A stretch of 25,690 bases of DNA from DASXUX01 sp036504595 (GTDB taxonomy: Bacteria; Planctomycetota; SZUA-567; H5-PLA8): NCBI GenBank assembly GCA_036504595.1, contig DASXUX010000078.1, forward strand, positions 1 to 25,690, given 5' to 3'. Under the pieces are notes generated by a model that made no database searches, was not told where the DNA came from, and worked only from the letters and a program-made list of their open reading frames with translations. A program made the position numbers and the translations under genes. Every line of letters begins with the position of its first letter. Position 1 is the stretch's first letter. Positions 1 to 7,704 of this stretch are shown here, piece by piece.

Positions 1-74
1 TTGAACATCTGTTCGTACGCGACCTTCGCCTCCGCTAAAAAGGCCGCCAAACCTTCGTCGTAGCTGTTCGTCAT
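1..74 (-). CDS. 5' part of an unidentified gene, cut by the window edge
   Basis: Read on the minus strand, an ATG at 74-72 opens a frame of 24 codons without a stop that continues past base 1. It starts MTNSYDEGLAAFLAEAKVAY. A GGGAGGGA tract lies about 7 bases upstream of the ATG (near 80-87), which is a good ribosome binding site and is the main reason for calling a gene. It is divergent from the binding-protein gene that starts at 280. The visible residues are acidic and helical, with no signal peptide and no recognisable family. The function is unknown. Confidence 0.5.
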   Translation of the reverse strand, partial: MTNSYDEGLAAFLAEAKVAYEQMF

Positions 75-132
75 TAGCCCATCCCTCCCTTTAAGAGAGG
101 TTTCGGCTATTTAGATATGCGCATTCAGCGAC

Positions 133-161
133 GTGCACCCAGGCTGGACAGCCTGCTCCAC
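133..161. repeat. Palindromic repeat, copy 1 (CAGGCT/AGCCTG type)
   Basis: The arms CAGGCT (140-145) and AGCCTG (150-155) flank the loop GGAC. The outer bases GTGCAC...TCCAC also roughly mirror each other. A closely similar element, with the shared core AGGCTxGACAGCCTG, lies at 3831-3857 in the same operon. The element is in the divergent spacer between the gene at 1-74 and the binding-protein gene. A GTG in its left edge opens a long frame in phase with the downstream gene, but that is unlikely to be the true start. Confidence 0.5.
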
Positions 162-167
162 ATGTGC

Positions 168-200
168 TTGTCGAAACGGGTGGGGCTGGGTTAGTATATT
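168..200 (+). promoter_or_regulatory. Possible sigma-70-type promoter of the oligopeptide transporter operon
   Basis: TTGTCG (168-173) is followed after 18 bases by TAGTAT (192-197), itself overlapping TATATT. This is an acceptable -35/-10 pair about 80 bases ahead of the proposed start at 280. The fit is only moderate and there is no operator-like repeat beside it, so it is a candidate only. Confidence 0.25.
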
Positions 201-279
201 CGGGCGGTGTTGGACGCGGGTGATTCGCGCGCGCTTCGATACCAGAATACAACGCACCACTGATAACGGATCGCTTCCA

Positions 280-2508
280 TTGCGTATTCTGAAACTTCGC
301 ATTCCTATACTCGCTCTTGCCGGATTGCTCTTACTGCCATCCTGCTTCACCAACAACCCGTATCGTGAAGAAGAGTCGGGGAGGAACGTTTACTACGACA
401 CGTTTCATGAGGAGCCGCGCCATCTGGATCCGGCCATGGCCTACGCCGAAGACGCGTACGTGTTCATGAACCAGATCTACGATACGACGGTGCAGTATCA
501 TTTTCTGAAACGGCCGTACACGTTGGTGCCGCTGGCGGCGAGCGTGGTGCCGGAGGCGAAGCTTTTTGACAAAGACGGAAAACCGCTGGGTGACGATGCG
601 CCGACGGAATCGGTGGCGAAAGTTGTTTACGAGATCCACCTGAAACCGGGGATGAAGTATGCGAATCACCCGTGTTTCGCCAAGAACGCAGACGGCAGTT
701 ACCGGTGGCACCTGCCGACCGGCGCCTCTTTCCCGAAAAAGATCGAGCACCCCGATCAACTGGGCGAGAGCGGGACGCGCACGGTAACGGCCGATGATTT
801 TCTCTATCAGATCAAGCGCATGGCCAGTCCGCTCCTGCCGGACGGCTGCCCCATCGCGCCGGTGCTGGCGACCTACATCCAAGGCTTCGAGGAATTTCAG
901 GCCACGCTGGCCAAGGAAGTGAAGCGCGTTCGGGACGAGCGGCGCAAGGCCGGCGGCGTGTTTTACAACCAGGAAGCAGACGAACGCACCAATCCGATCT
1001 ATCTGGACTTGCGGAAATTCGATATGCCGGGCGTGCAGGTTATCGATGAGCTGACGTACCGGATCACGTTGACGCGCAAATATCCGCAGTTCCTGTATTG
1101 GCTGGCGATGCCGTTCTTCGTTCCGGTTCCCTGGGAAGCGGATCGCTTTTACGTGCAGAGTGCGGCGACAGAGCAGAACATGACGCTAGACCGCTTTCCA
1201 GTCGGGAGCGGGCCGTTTACGCTGGCGGTGAACCAACCGAATTACAAGATGGTGCTGCGGCGCAATCCGAATTACCACGGAGATGTTTTTCCGAGCGATG
1301 GCAGCCCGGAGGACGAGCAGAAGGGACTGCTGGCAGATAAGGGCAAGCCGCTGCCGTTCCTCGACGAAGCCGTGTACATGCTCGAAAAAGAAGAGGTGCC
1401 GCGGTGGACGAAGTTCATGCAAGGCTACTACGACACGTCGGGCATCGCGTCGGACATGTTTGACCAGGCGGTCCGATTCAACACTTCCGGCGCGGCCGGG
1501 TTGACGGACGAACTGAAAGCCAAGAAGATTCGTTTTGTCACGGCCGTTGTGCCGAACATCGGCTACTACGCGTTCAACATGCTGGACGACGTGGTGGGCG
1601 GCTACGACGAGAAGCATCGCAAGCTGCGCCAGGCGCTGTCGATTGCGATGCGCACGGAGGAGTACATCCAGATCTTCGGCAACGGTCGCGGCGTTCCGGC
1701 GCAGGGGCCCGTCCCGCCGGGCATCTTTGGCTACGACGAAGGAAAAGACGGAATCAATCCGGTCGTTTACGACTGGGACGAGAAAGCGGGGATGCCGGTC
1801 CGCAAGAGCCTGGATGTTGCGCGCAAGCTTCTGGCCGAAGCCGGTTATCCGAATGGCCGGGATGAGAAGGGCAACGCCCTGGTGATCTACTACGACACGG
1901 TTGGCGCGGGAGCGGGCACGAAGGCGTATCTCGACTGGCTGCGCAAGCAGTTCGACTCGATCGGCGTGCAGCTTCAGGTACGGACGACCGATTACAACCG
2001 GTTCCAGGACAAAGCTCTGAAGGGCAGTTTCCAGATGCTGAGCTGGGGCTGGAACGCGGACTATCCCGATCCGGAGAATTTTCTGTTCCTGCTTTACGGA
2101 CCCAATTCAAAGGTCAAATCGCAGGGCGAGAACTGCTCAAACTACGACAACCCGAAGTTCAACGAACTGTTCAAGAAGATGGAGAACATGTCGAATGGGC
2201 CGGAGCGCGCGAAGATCATCAACGAGATGCTAGCGATCGTTCGCGAGGACGCCCCGTGGATGTGGGGACATTATTCGGTCGCCTACGGCCTGTCGCACGA
2301 CTGGTACAAGAACTCCAAGCCGATGTCGTTCGGCAACAACACGCTGAAGTACAAACGCATTGATATCGCCGAGCGCGAAAAATGCCGCAATGAGTGGAAT
2401 GCTCCAATCACTTGGCCGCTGTGGACAGTGCTGGGGCTGCTGGTCGCCGGTTCCATTCCCGCAATGGTGCTGGTGTATCGCCGGGAAAAAGGAGTCTCCC
2501 GGCGATGA
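280..2508 (+). CDS. Oligopeptide/dipeptide ABC transporter substrate-binding lipoprotein (SBP family 5)
   Basis: This is the extracytoplasmic receptor of an oligopeptide-type importer. It captures the ligand and delivers it to the two permeases encoded next. The TTG at 280 is preferred as start because it gives a short, correctly built lipoprotein signal: RILKLR, a hydrophobic run, then lipobox L19-P20-S21-C22. The open frame continues upstream to a GTG at 133, but that would bury the signal. The body shows family 5 features: YYDTFHEEPRHLDPAMAYAE near the N-terminus, then the GSGPFTL and RNPNYHGD stretches. At 742 residues it is much longer than the roughly 540 of E. coli OppA. Unusually, it ends with a second hydrophobic segment (about 712-733) followed by the basic tail RREKGVSRR, so it may be anchored at both ends. 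Its stop overlaps the next start (ATGA), which implies translational coupling. The family is secure; the substrate is unknown. Confidence 0.9.
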   Translation: MRILKLRIPILALAGLLLLPSCFTNNPYREEESGRNVYYDTFHEEPRHLDPAMAYAEDAYVFMNQIYDTTVQYHFLKRPYTLVPLAASVVPEAKLFDKDGKPLGDDAPTESVAKVVYEIHLKPGMKYANHPCFAKNADGSYRWHLPTGASFPKKIEHPDQLGESGTRTVTADDFLYQIKRMASPLLPDGCPIAPVLATYIQGFEEFQATLAKEVKRVRDERRKAGGVFYNQEADERTNPIYLDLRKFDMPGVQVIDELTYRITLTRKYPQFLYWLAMPFFVPVPWEADRFYVQSAATEQNMTLDRFPVGSGPFTLAVNQPNYKMVLRRNPNYHGDVFPSDGSPEDEQKGLLADKGKPLPFLDEAVYMLEKEEVPRWTKFMQGYYDTSGIASDMFDQAVRFNTSGAAGLTDELKAKKIRFVTAVVPNIGYYAFNMLDDVVGGYDEKHRKLRQALSIAMRTEEYIQIFGNGRGVPAQGPVPPGIFGYDEGKDGINPVVYDWDEKAGMPVRKSLDVARKLLAEAGYPNGRDEKGNALVIYYDTVGAGAGTKAYLDWLRKQFDSIGVQLQVRTTDYNRFQDKALKGSFQMLSWGWNADYPDPENFLFLLYGPNSKVKSQGENCSNYDNPKFNELFKKMENMSNGPERAKIINEMLAIVREDAPWMWGHYSVAYGLSHDWYKNSKPMSFGNNTLKYKRIDIAEREKCRNEWNAPITWPLWTVLGLLVAGSIPAMVLVYRREKGVSRR

Positions 2509-3827
2509 CTGCCTATATCATCCGGCGTTGTCTCTATGCGATCCCGACGCTGATTGGCGTGAACATCCTCGTGTTCATGCTGTTCTTCTTCGTGAACTCG
2601 CCCGACGACATGGCTCGCACACACGCCGGCGGCAAGCGGGCGACGGTGGAGAAAATCGAAGCTTGGAAGCGCGAGCATTCGCTGGACCTGCCGTACTTTT
2701 ACAACGCCGGCTGGCGCCGGTTGGGCGCATTGCCGGCCAATGCCGCGTCGAACAAAGCGCCATTCCAAACAGCGGGCGCGGGCCATTACGCGCTCGTCGT
2801 TGAAGCGCCCGGATCGCAGAAGGAAGCGCAAGCGCGGACGCTGAAAGTTTCGTGCGAGAACGGCGCGCTTTCCCTGCCGAAAGAGTTTGATTCCTCCGGA
2901 ACGCTGACGCTGCCGGCCGATACGAAGACGCGCCGCTTCGAACTGAATATCGTGCTCAACGCGCAAGATCAGCCCGAACCGCCGGTGCTCAACGTCAACT
3001 TTGATCTTCAAACGGTGGCGCCGCTCAACCGCGTGCTGCTGGAGTACAAGGGCAGCATGTCCTTTGTGTCGCGCCTGACGGAAACCATTTTCTTCCAGCG
3101 TTCGGTGAAAATGCTGTTCTTCTCGTATGGAAAATCGGACGACGGCAAAGACATCGGCGCTGAAATCTACAAGCGCATGTTCCCCAGTTTGAGCATCGCG
3201 ATTCCGGTGCTCTTCTTTGCGATGTTCGTGGACATTTTCTTTGCGATGATCGCGGCGTTCTATCGCGGCACGTATCTGGACTACTGGGGCGTGATCCTGT
3301 GCGTGCTGCTGATGTCCATCTCCGGGCTTTTCTACATCATGGGCTTCCAGGTAGTGCTGGGCAAACTGCTGCGCCTGGCGCCGGTCTCCGGCTATGATTA
3401 CGGACTGCACTCGATCAAATTCATCGCGTTGCCGATCGTGATCATCATCATTTCGGGGATGGGCGGAAGCATCCGTTTTTATCGCACGGTGTTCCTTGAA
3501 GAGATCAACAAGGATTATGTGCGAACCGCTCGGGCGAAAGGACTGCCGGAAGTCTCGGTGCTCTTTATCCATACGTTGAAGAACGCGATGCTGCCGATTC
3601 TGACCGGCGTGGTGGCGGGCCTGCCGTTCCTGTTCATGGGCAACCTGCTGCTGGAATCTTTCTTCGCGATACCGGGTATGGGGTCGTTCATGCTGGACGG
3701 GATTCAGCGTGCGGACTTCGCGGTCGTGCAGGCGATGGTCTGCCTCGGTTCGTTCTTGTATATCGTCGGCCTGGTGATGACCGACATCAGTTACACGCTG
3801 TTCGATCCGCGCGTGCGGTTGGAGTGA
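2505..3827 (+). CDS. OppB/DppB-like permease with a large periplasmic insertion
   Basis: This is the inner-membrane subunit of the oligopeptide importer. The start ATG at 2505 overlaps the preceding stop and has AAAAAGGAG about 10 bases upstream; the frame is open further upstream but only within the previous gene. The N-terminus MTAYIIRRCLYAIPTLIGVN and first membrane segment (about 8-28) are typical of OppB. The EAA loop that contacts the ATPase lies around residues 333-350 (DYVRTARAKGLPE), and the C-terminus SYTLFDPRVRLE is also typical. At 440 residues it exceeds the usual 300-340. The excess, roughly residues 64-190, lies between LDLPYFYN and the segment leading into IGAEI. It is soluble, looks beta-rich (LTLPADTKTRRFELNIVL) and should face the periplasm, perhaps as a docking surface for the long binding protein. 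Confidence 0.92.
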   Translation: MTAYIIRRCLYAIPTLIGVNILVFMLFFFVNSPDDMARTHAGGKRATVEKIEAWKREHSLDLPYFYNAGWRRLGALPANAASNKAPFQTAGAGHYALVVEAPGSQKEAQARTLKVSCENGALSLPKEFDSSGTLTLPADTKTRRFELNIVLNAQDQPEPPVLNVNFDLQTVAPLNRVLLEYKGSMSFVSRLTETIFFQRSVKMLFFSYGKSDDGKDIGAEIYKRMFPSLSIAIPVLFFAMFVDIFFAMIAAFYRGTYLDYWGVILCVLLMSISGLFYIMGFQVVLGKLLRLAPVSGYDYGLHSIKFIALPIVIIIISGMGGSIRFYRTVFLEEINKDYVRTARAKGLPEVSVLFIHTLKNAMLPILTGVVAGLPFLFMGNLLLESFFAIPGMGSFMLDGIQRADFAVVQAMVCLGSFLYIVGLVMTDISYTLFDPRVRLE

Positions 3828-3830
3828 ATG

Positions 3831-3857
3831 GTGCGCAGGCTAGACAGCCTGCGGCAC
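3831..3857. repeat. Palindromic repeat, copy 2 (GCAGGCT/AGCCTGC type)
   Basis: The arms GCAGGCT and AGCCTGC are separated by two bases within GTGCGCAGGCTAGACAGCCT followed by GCGGCAC. The core matches the element at 133-161. It fills most of the 46-base gap between the OppB-like and OppC-like genes, so it would form a hairpin in the operon mRNA just ahead of the GTG start at 3874. Confidence 0.55.
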
Positions 3858-3873
3858 GGGTTGGAGTCTGGTT

Positions 3874-5427
3874 GTGGGATTTACGCCGTATTTTCTGTGG
3901 AGCGACCTGCTCATCTACGGCCTCGTGCTGTTGATGGGGCTGTGGCTGTTTTTCGCTCTGCGCCGCGAATACTGGCGCGTGGCGCTGCGGCAGGTGTCCG
4001 CCAATCGCGTCGCGATGATCAGCTTTGGCATCCTGTGCGTCTACGGGAGCATCGCGCTGCTGGACACGCTGCACTTCAAGCGTATCAACAAGGACAATCC
4101 GCAGGGCGGCAACATCACCAGCGTGCTCGATATCGTGTTGGAGCCATTGCGCGCGGGCACCGAGAAGACGTACTCGGCGCCGTTCGCCACGCGAGCCTTT
4201 GCCATGGAAACGGTGCAGCGCGATGGCCGACAGGTGCGGGAGTTTCCGCGGCTGGAGCGCGCCGGCGTGAAGCTGGCCAATCCGGACGGGGATGCTTCGG
4301 CGGATATATGGCAACGAGCGGCGACGGGGCTGGGGTGGGGGATAGCAATCGGCCTGCTGCTGTTCGCGGTCTGCTGGATGTTCAATAAGCTGCGGGCGGC
4401 TCAAACGGCGTCGTTGGCCGGCGGGCAGTTTGCGGGGAACGGTCCGCTGTTGCTGGCGGGCGTGCCGAGTGCGGCGACAACGGCGGCTGAAGTGACGGAC
4501 GCGAAGAGTCAGCAGCCGCTGGCAATGAGCGCTTTGCAGGGCGCGGGGCTTGGAAGTCCGGCCGCTGTTTCGACGGCGGCCGGGACGGTGGAAACGCTGC
4601 CGCCGGTGGCGCGCAGACATGTGCGCGGGTACTGGGTCGCCGGATTCCTGGCTGTCGTCGCCCTGATTATCTGTGAAGCGGTCGCGCTGACGCGAGAGGG
4701 CGGCTATCACATTCTGGGCACGGACAAGGCGGGCCTGGATGTTTTCTATACGGCGGTGAAGAGCATTCGCACCGGACTGGTGATCGGGACGCTTTCGACG
4801 TTGATCGTGACGCCGCTGGGAATCATGTTCGGCATCATGGCCGGATATTTCGGCGGATGGGTGGACGATCTGATCCAGTACGTTTACACGACGCTGGCCT
4901 CGATTCCCAGCATTCTGTTGATCGCTGCGGCCATGTTGATCGTGCAGGCTCGGCTGACGCAGGAAGAGACCATTGTCACGGCCGACAAGCGGCTGGTGTG
5001 GCTGTGCATCATCATGGGCATCACTTCGTGGACGGGGTTGTGCCGGCTGATCCGCGGCGAGACGCTCAAGTTGCGCGAAGTGGAGTACATTCAGGCGGCC
5101 GATGCGTTTGGCGTGAGCCGCTGGCGCATCATGGCGCGGCATCTGGTGCCGAGCGTCATGCATCTGGTATTGATTTCGGTGATCCTGCAGTTCAGCGGGC
5201 TGGTGTTGACGGAAGCGGTGCTGGCGTACGTGGGGATCGGCGTCGATCCATCGATGCAATCGTGGGGAAACATGATCAACCAGGCGCGGCTGGAATTGGC
5301 TCGCGACCCGGTGGTGTGGTGGAACCTGCTGGCGGCGTTCATTTTCATGCTGACGCTGGTGCTTCCGGCGAACATGTTCGGCGACGCGGTGCGCGATGCG
5401 CTTGATCCGCGGCTAAGGAAGCGGTGA
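3874..5427 (+). CDS. OppC/DppC-like permease, N-terminally enlarged
   Basis: This is the second membrane subunit of the oligopeptide importer. The GTG at 3874 is taken as start because TTGGAG lies about 8 bases upstream and the preceding gene ends 46 bases before. The protein is 517 residues against about 300 for classical OppC. Residues 1-65 hold two membrane segments (LLIYGLVLLMGLWLFF and AMISFGILCVYGSIALL). A soluble stretch and a third segment (near 150-170) follow, then a low-complexity Ala/Gly/Thr linker (about 175-245). The standard core begins at GYWVAGFL and continues through HILGTDKAGLDVF, the family's diagnostic motif. The EAA loop is about 401-427 (LREVEYIQAADAFGVSRWRI), and the end is DALDPRLRKR. 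The enlarged front half parallels the enlarged OppB-like partner. The family is secure. Confidence 0.92.
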   Translation: MGFTPYFLWSDLLIYGLVLLMGLWLFFALRREYWRVALRQVSANRVAMISFGILCVYGSIALLDTLHFKRINKDNPQGGNITSVLDIVLEPLRAGTEKTYSAPFATRAFAMETVQRDGRQVREFPRLERAGVKLANPDGDASADIWQRAATGLGWGIAIGLLLFAVCWMFNKLRAAQTASLAGGQFAGNGPLLLAGVPSAATTAAEVTDAKSQQPLAMSALQGAGLGSPAAVSTAAGTVETLPPVARRHVRGYWVAGFLAVVALIICEAVALTREGGYHILGTDKAGLDVFYTAVKSIRTGLVIGTLSTLIVTPLGIMFGIMAGYFGGWVDDLIQYVYTTLASIPSILLIAAAMLIVQARLTQEETIVTADKRLVWLCIIMGITSWTGLCRLIRGETLKLREVEYIQAADAFGVSRWRIMARHLVPSVMHLVLISVILQFSGLVLTEAVLAYVGIGVDPSMQSWGNMINQARLELARDPVVWWNLLAAFIFMLTLVLPANMFGDAVRDALDPRLRKR

Positions 5428-5433
5428 ACTGAC

Positions 5434-5468
5434 GTTCGTGGTTCGTAGTTCATGGTTCGTCGTTCGTT
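5434..5468. repeat. Heptanucleotide tandem array, five units of GTTCGTN
   Basis: Five consecutive heptamers read GTTCGTG, GTTCGTA, GTTCATG, GTTCGTC, GTTCGTT. The array fills the gap between the OppC-like stop and the ATPase start, ending 12 bases before the ATG at 5481 and just upstream of its weak ribosome binding site (GGGTGGTG). Confidence 0.85.
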
Positions 5469-5480
5469 GGGTGGTGTCTG

Positions 5481-7607
5481 ATGCTGCTGCGTGTGCGTGA
5501 TCTTAAGACTTATTTTGGAAGCGCGGAGAATCCGGCGCGCGCGGTGGATGGCGTGTCGTTCGACATCAACGAGGGCGAGACGTACAGCCTGGTCGGAGAG
5601 TCGGGGTGCGGGAAGAGTGTCACGGCGCTGTCGATTATTCAGCTTGTCCCGCAGCCGTCGGGTTTCTATGCGGGCGGGTCGATTGAATACAAGGGGCAGG
5701 ACATTCTCGCTCTGCCGGAATCAGAGAAGCGCAAGCTGCGCGGTGCCGACATTTCGATGATTTTCCAGGAGCCGATGACATCGCTGAATCCGGTGTTCAC
5801 GGTGGGCTTCCAACTGATGGAGCCCATCCGGCGGCATCAGCATTTGGGCCGTGCGGAAGCGCGGAAGAAAGCGGTTTCACTGCTGGGGCAGGTGAACATT
5901 CCCGACCCGGAGCAGCGCTTCGAGGAGTACCCGCACCAGCTTTCGGGCGGCATGAAACAGCGCGTGATGATCGCGATGGCGATGGCGTGCGAGCCGGGGC
6001 TGCTGATCGCCGACGAGCCCACGACGGCGCTGGACGTCACGATTCAGGCGCAGATTCTGGAACTCATCCGCGCGCTGCAAAAGAAGAAAGGCATGGCCGT
6101 CCTGCTGATTACGCATGACCTGGCGGTGGTCGCGGAGAACGCGCATCGCGTGGGCGTGATGTACGCGGGGCACATCGTCGAGAGCGGGTCGCGCAATTCG
6201 ATCCTGCGCAATCCGGCGCATCCCTACACGATCAAGCTGATGCAGTCGCTGCCGACGCGGACGCATGCGGACCGCGCGCTGCAAACGATCGAAGGCCGCG
6301 TTCCGTCGGCGGACAAGTACCCGGCCGGCTGCCGCTTCGCCGATCGCTGCCACCGCACGCAGCCCGCCTGCCGCGGCATTGATCCGCCGCTGTATGAGAT
6401 CCAAGACGGGGTAGCGCCGGCCTCCGTGCCGGCTTTTGTGGCGACAACCATTCCGGCCGGCACGGAGGCCGGCGCTACTCCACATGCCGCCGCGTGCATC
6501 TTGTACGACGAGCGACTGCAGGGACGGCACATCACGACGGAAGAAGTCCGCACGCCGCCGCCGCCGCGCGCGCGAGTTCCGGGCGAAATCACCGGCAAGA
6601 CGCTGGTTGAGATCGCGGGGATGAAAGTGCATTTTCCGATCAAGCGCGGGGTGCTCAAACGCGTCGTCGGTCATGTGAAGGCGGTCGATGGCGTCGATCT
6701 GAAGATCAAGCAGGGGGAAACGCTGGCGCTGGTCGGCGAGTCCGGCTGCGGTAAGACGACGCTCGGCAAAGCGCTTCTTCAACTTATCCGCCCGACGAGC
6801 GGAAGCATTTTGGTGGACGGAAAGGATCTGACGAAGCTGGACCGGAACGAGCTGCAGCCGTATCGGCGGCGGTTGCAGGTGATCTTCCAAGACCCGTACT
6901 CGGCGCTGAACCCGCGCATGATGATCGGCGAGATCGTGACTGAAGGCATGGCCGTACATGGCATCGGCAAGAATGCCGCTGAGCGCGAGCAGCGTGCGCG
7001 TAAGATTATGGCGCAGGTGGGGCTCGACCCGGAGATGATCTATCGCTATCCGCACGAGTTTTCGGGCGGGCAGCGGCAGCGCGTCGGGATTGCGCGCTGT
7101 CTTGCGGTGGAGCCGCAGTTCATCGTGTGCGACGAAGCGACGAGCGCGCTGGACGTTTCCATTCAGGCGCAGATCATCAATCTGCTCGAGCAACTTCAGA
7201 CGCAACTGGGACTGACGTACCTGTTCATCACACACAATCTGGGCGTGGTGGAATATCTGGCGGACGAAGTGGCCGTCATGTACCTGGGGCGCATTGTGGA
7301 GCAGGGCCGGACGGAAGAGGTGCTTGGAAATCCCAAGCATCCGTACACGCGCGCGCTGCTTTCGGCGGTGCCGAAGATCGATCCGGAAACGGGCATCGAG
7401 AAGATCCGTCTGGGCGGCGACGTGCCGAGTCCCATTCGGCCGCCGGCCGGGTGCCACTTCAATCCGCGCTGCCCGTACGTGATGCCGCGCTGCCGTAGCG
7501 AGTACCCGCAGCCGTACGAAATCTCCGCCACACACTGCACACGCTGCTTCCTCTACGATGAGAAGACGAAGAAGGAAGAGGGCGCGCTGCAGGGAAAAGC
7601 GGACTGA
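5481..7607 (+). CDS. Fused oligopeptide ABC transporter ATPase (OppD-OppF / DppD-DppF fusion)
   Basis: A single 708-residue protein carries both ATPase halves, which power the importer by ATP hydrolysis at the cytoplasmic face. Half 1 has Walker A GESGCGKS (39-46), signature LSGGMKQR (154-161), and Walker B LLIADEP with D178-E179. It ends in an oligopeptide-transporter C-terminal module with GCRFADRC. Half 2 has Walker A GESGCGKT (419-426), signature FSGGQRQR (527-534), and Walker B FIVCDEATSALD with D551-E552. It ends in the matching module GCHFNPRC...RCFLYDE. Both sites look intact. The first C-terminal module is interrupted at residues about 310-334 by a palindromic element read in frame (6408-6481). 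Removing it would rejoin YEIQDG with HAAACILYDE, which lines up with YEISATHCTRCFLYDE of half 2. The ATG at 5481 follows a weak ribosome binding site. Confidence 0.95.
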   Translation: MLLRVRDLKTYFGSAENPARAVDGVSFDINEGETYSLVGESGCGKSVTALSIIQLVPQPSGFYAGGSIEYKGQDILALPESEKRKLRGADISMIFQEPMTSLNPVFTVGFQLMEPIRRHQHLGRAEARKKAVSLLGQVNIPDPEQRFEEYPHQLSGGMKQRVMIAMAMACEPGLLIADEPTTALDVTIQAQILELIRALQKKKGMAVLLITHDLAVVAENAHRVGVMYAGHIVESGSRNSILRNPAHPYTIKLMQSLPTRTHADRALQTIEGRVPSADKYPAGCRFADRCHRTQPACRGIDPPLYEIQDGVAPASVPAFVATTIPAGTEAGATPHAAACILYDERLQGRHITTEEVRTPPPPRARVPGEITGKTLVEIAGMKVHFPIKRGVLKRVVGHVKAVDGVDLKIKQGETLALVGESGCGKTTLGKALLQLIRPTSGSILVDGKDLTKLDRNELQPYRRRLQVIFQDPYSALNPRMMIGEIVTEGMAVHGIGKNAAEREQRARKIMAQVGLDPEMIYRYPHEFSGGQRQRVGIARCLAVEPQFIVCDEATSALDVSIQAQIINLLEQLQTQLGLTYLFITHNLGVVEYLADEVAVMYLGRIVEQGRTEEVLGNPKHPYTRALLSAVPKIDPETGIEKIRLGGDVPSPIRPPAGCHFNPRCPYVMPRCRSEYPQPYEISATHCTRCFLYDEKTKKEEGALQGKAD
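6408..6481. repeat. Palindromic element inserted in frame inside the fused ATPase gene
   Basis: Perfect 23-base inverted arms lie at 6411-6433 and 6456-6478, starting GTAGCGCCGGCC and ending GGCCGGCGCTAC, around a 22-base loop. Three more bases on each side pair with one mismatch. The element is translated as about 25 Ala/Pro/Thr/Gly/Val-rich residues (VAPASVPAFV...GTEAGATP). It shares GTAG-S-R-C-S-GGC-S-TCC with the elements at 9814-9877 and 19151-19174. Confidence 0.9.
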
Positions 7608-7704
7608 AGTCAGTGGTCCGTTGCTTTTCGATCCGTTCACGTGAAAACTCCGCAGCATGCAAGGACTCCGCACGTCGTTCGTTTAGACATGTGGAGGGCA
7701 ACGC

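Noticed and set aside
133..279. GTG at 133 as the start of the binding-protein gene
   Set aside because: It would place 49 residues, partly encoded by a palindromic repeat, ahead of a complete lipoprotein signal. TTG at 280 gives a normal signal and lipobox.
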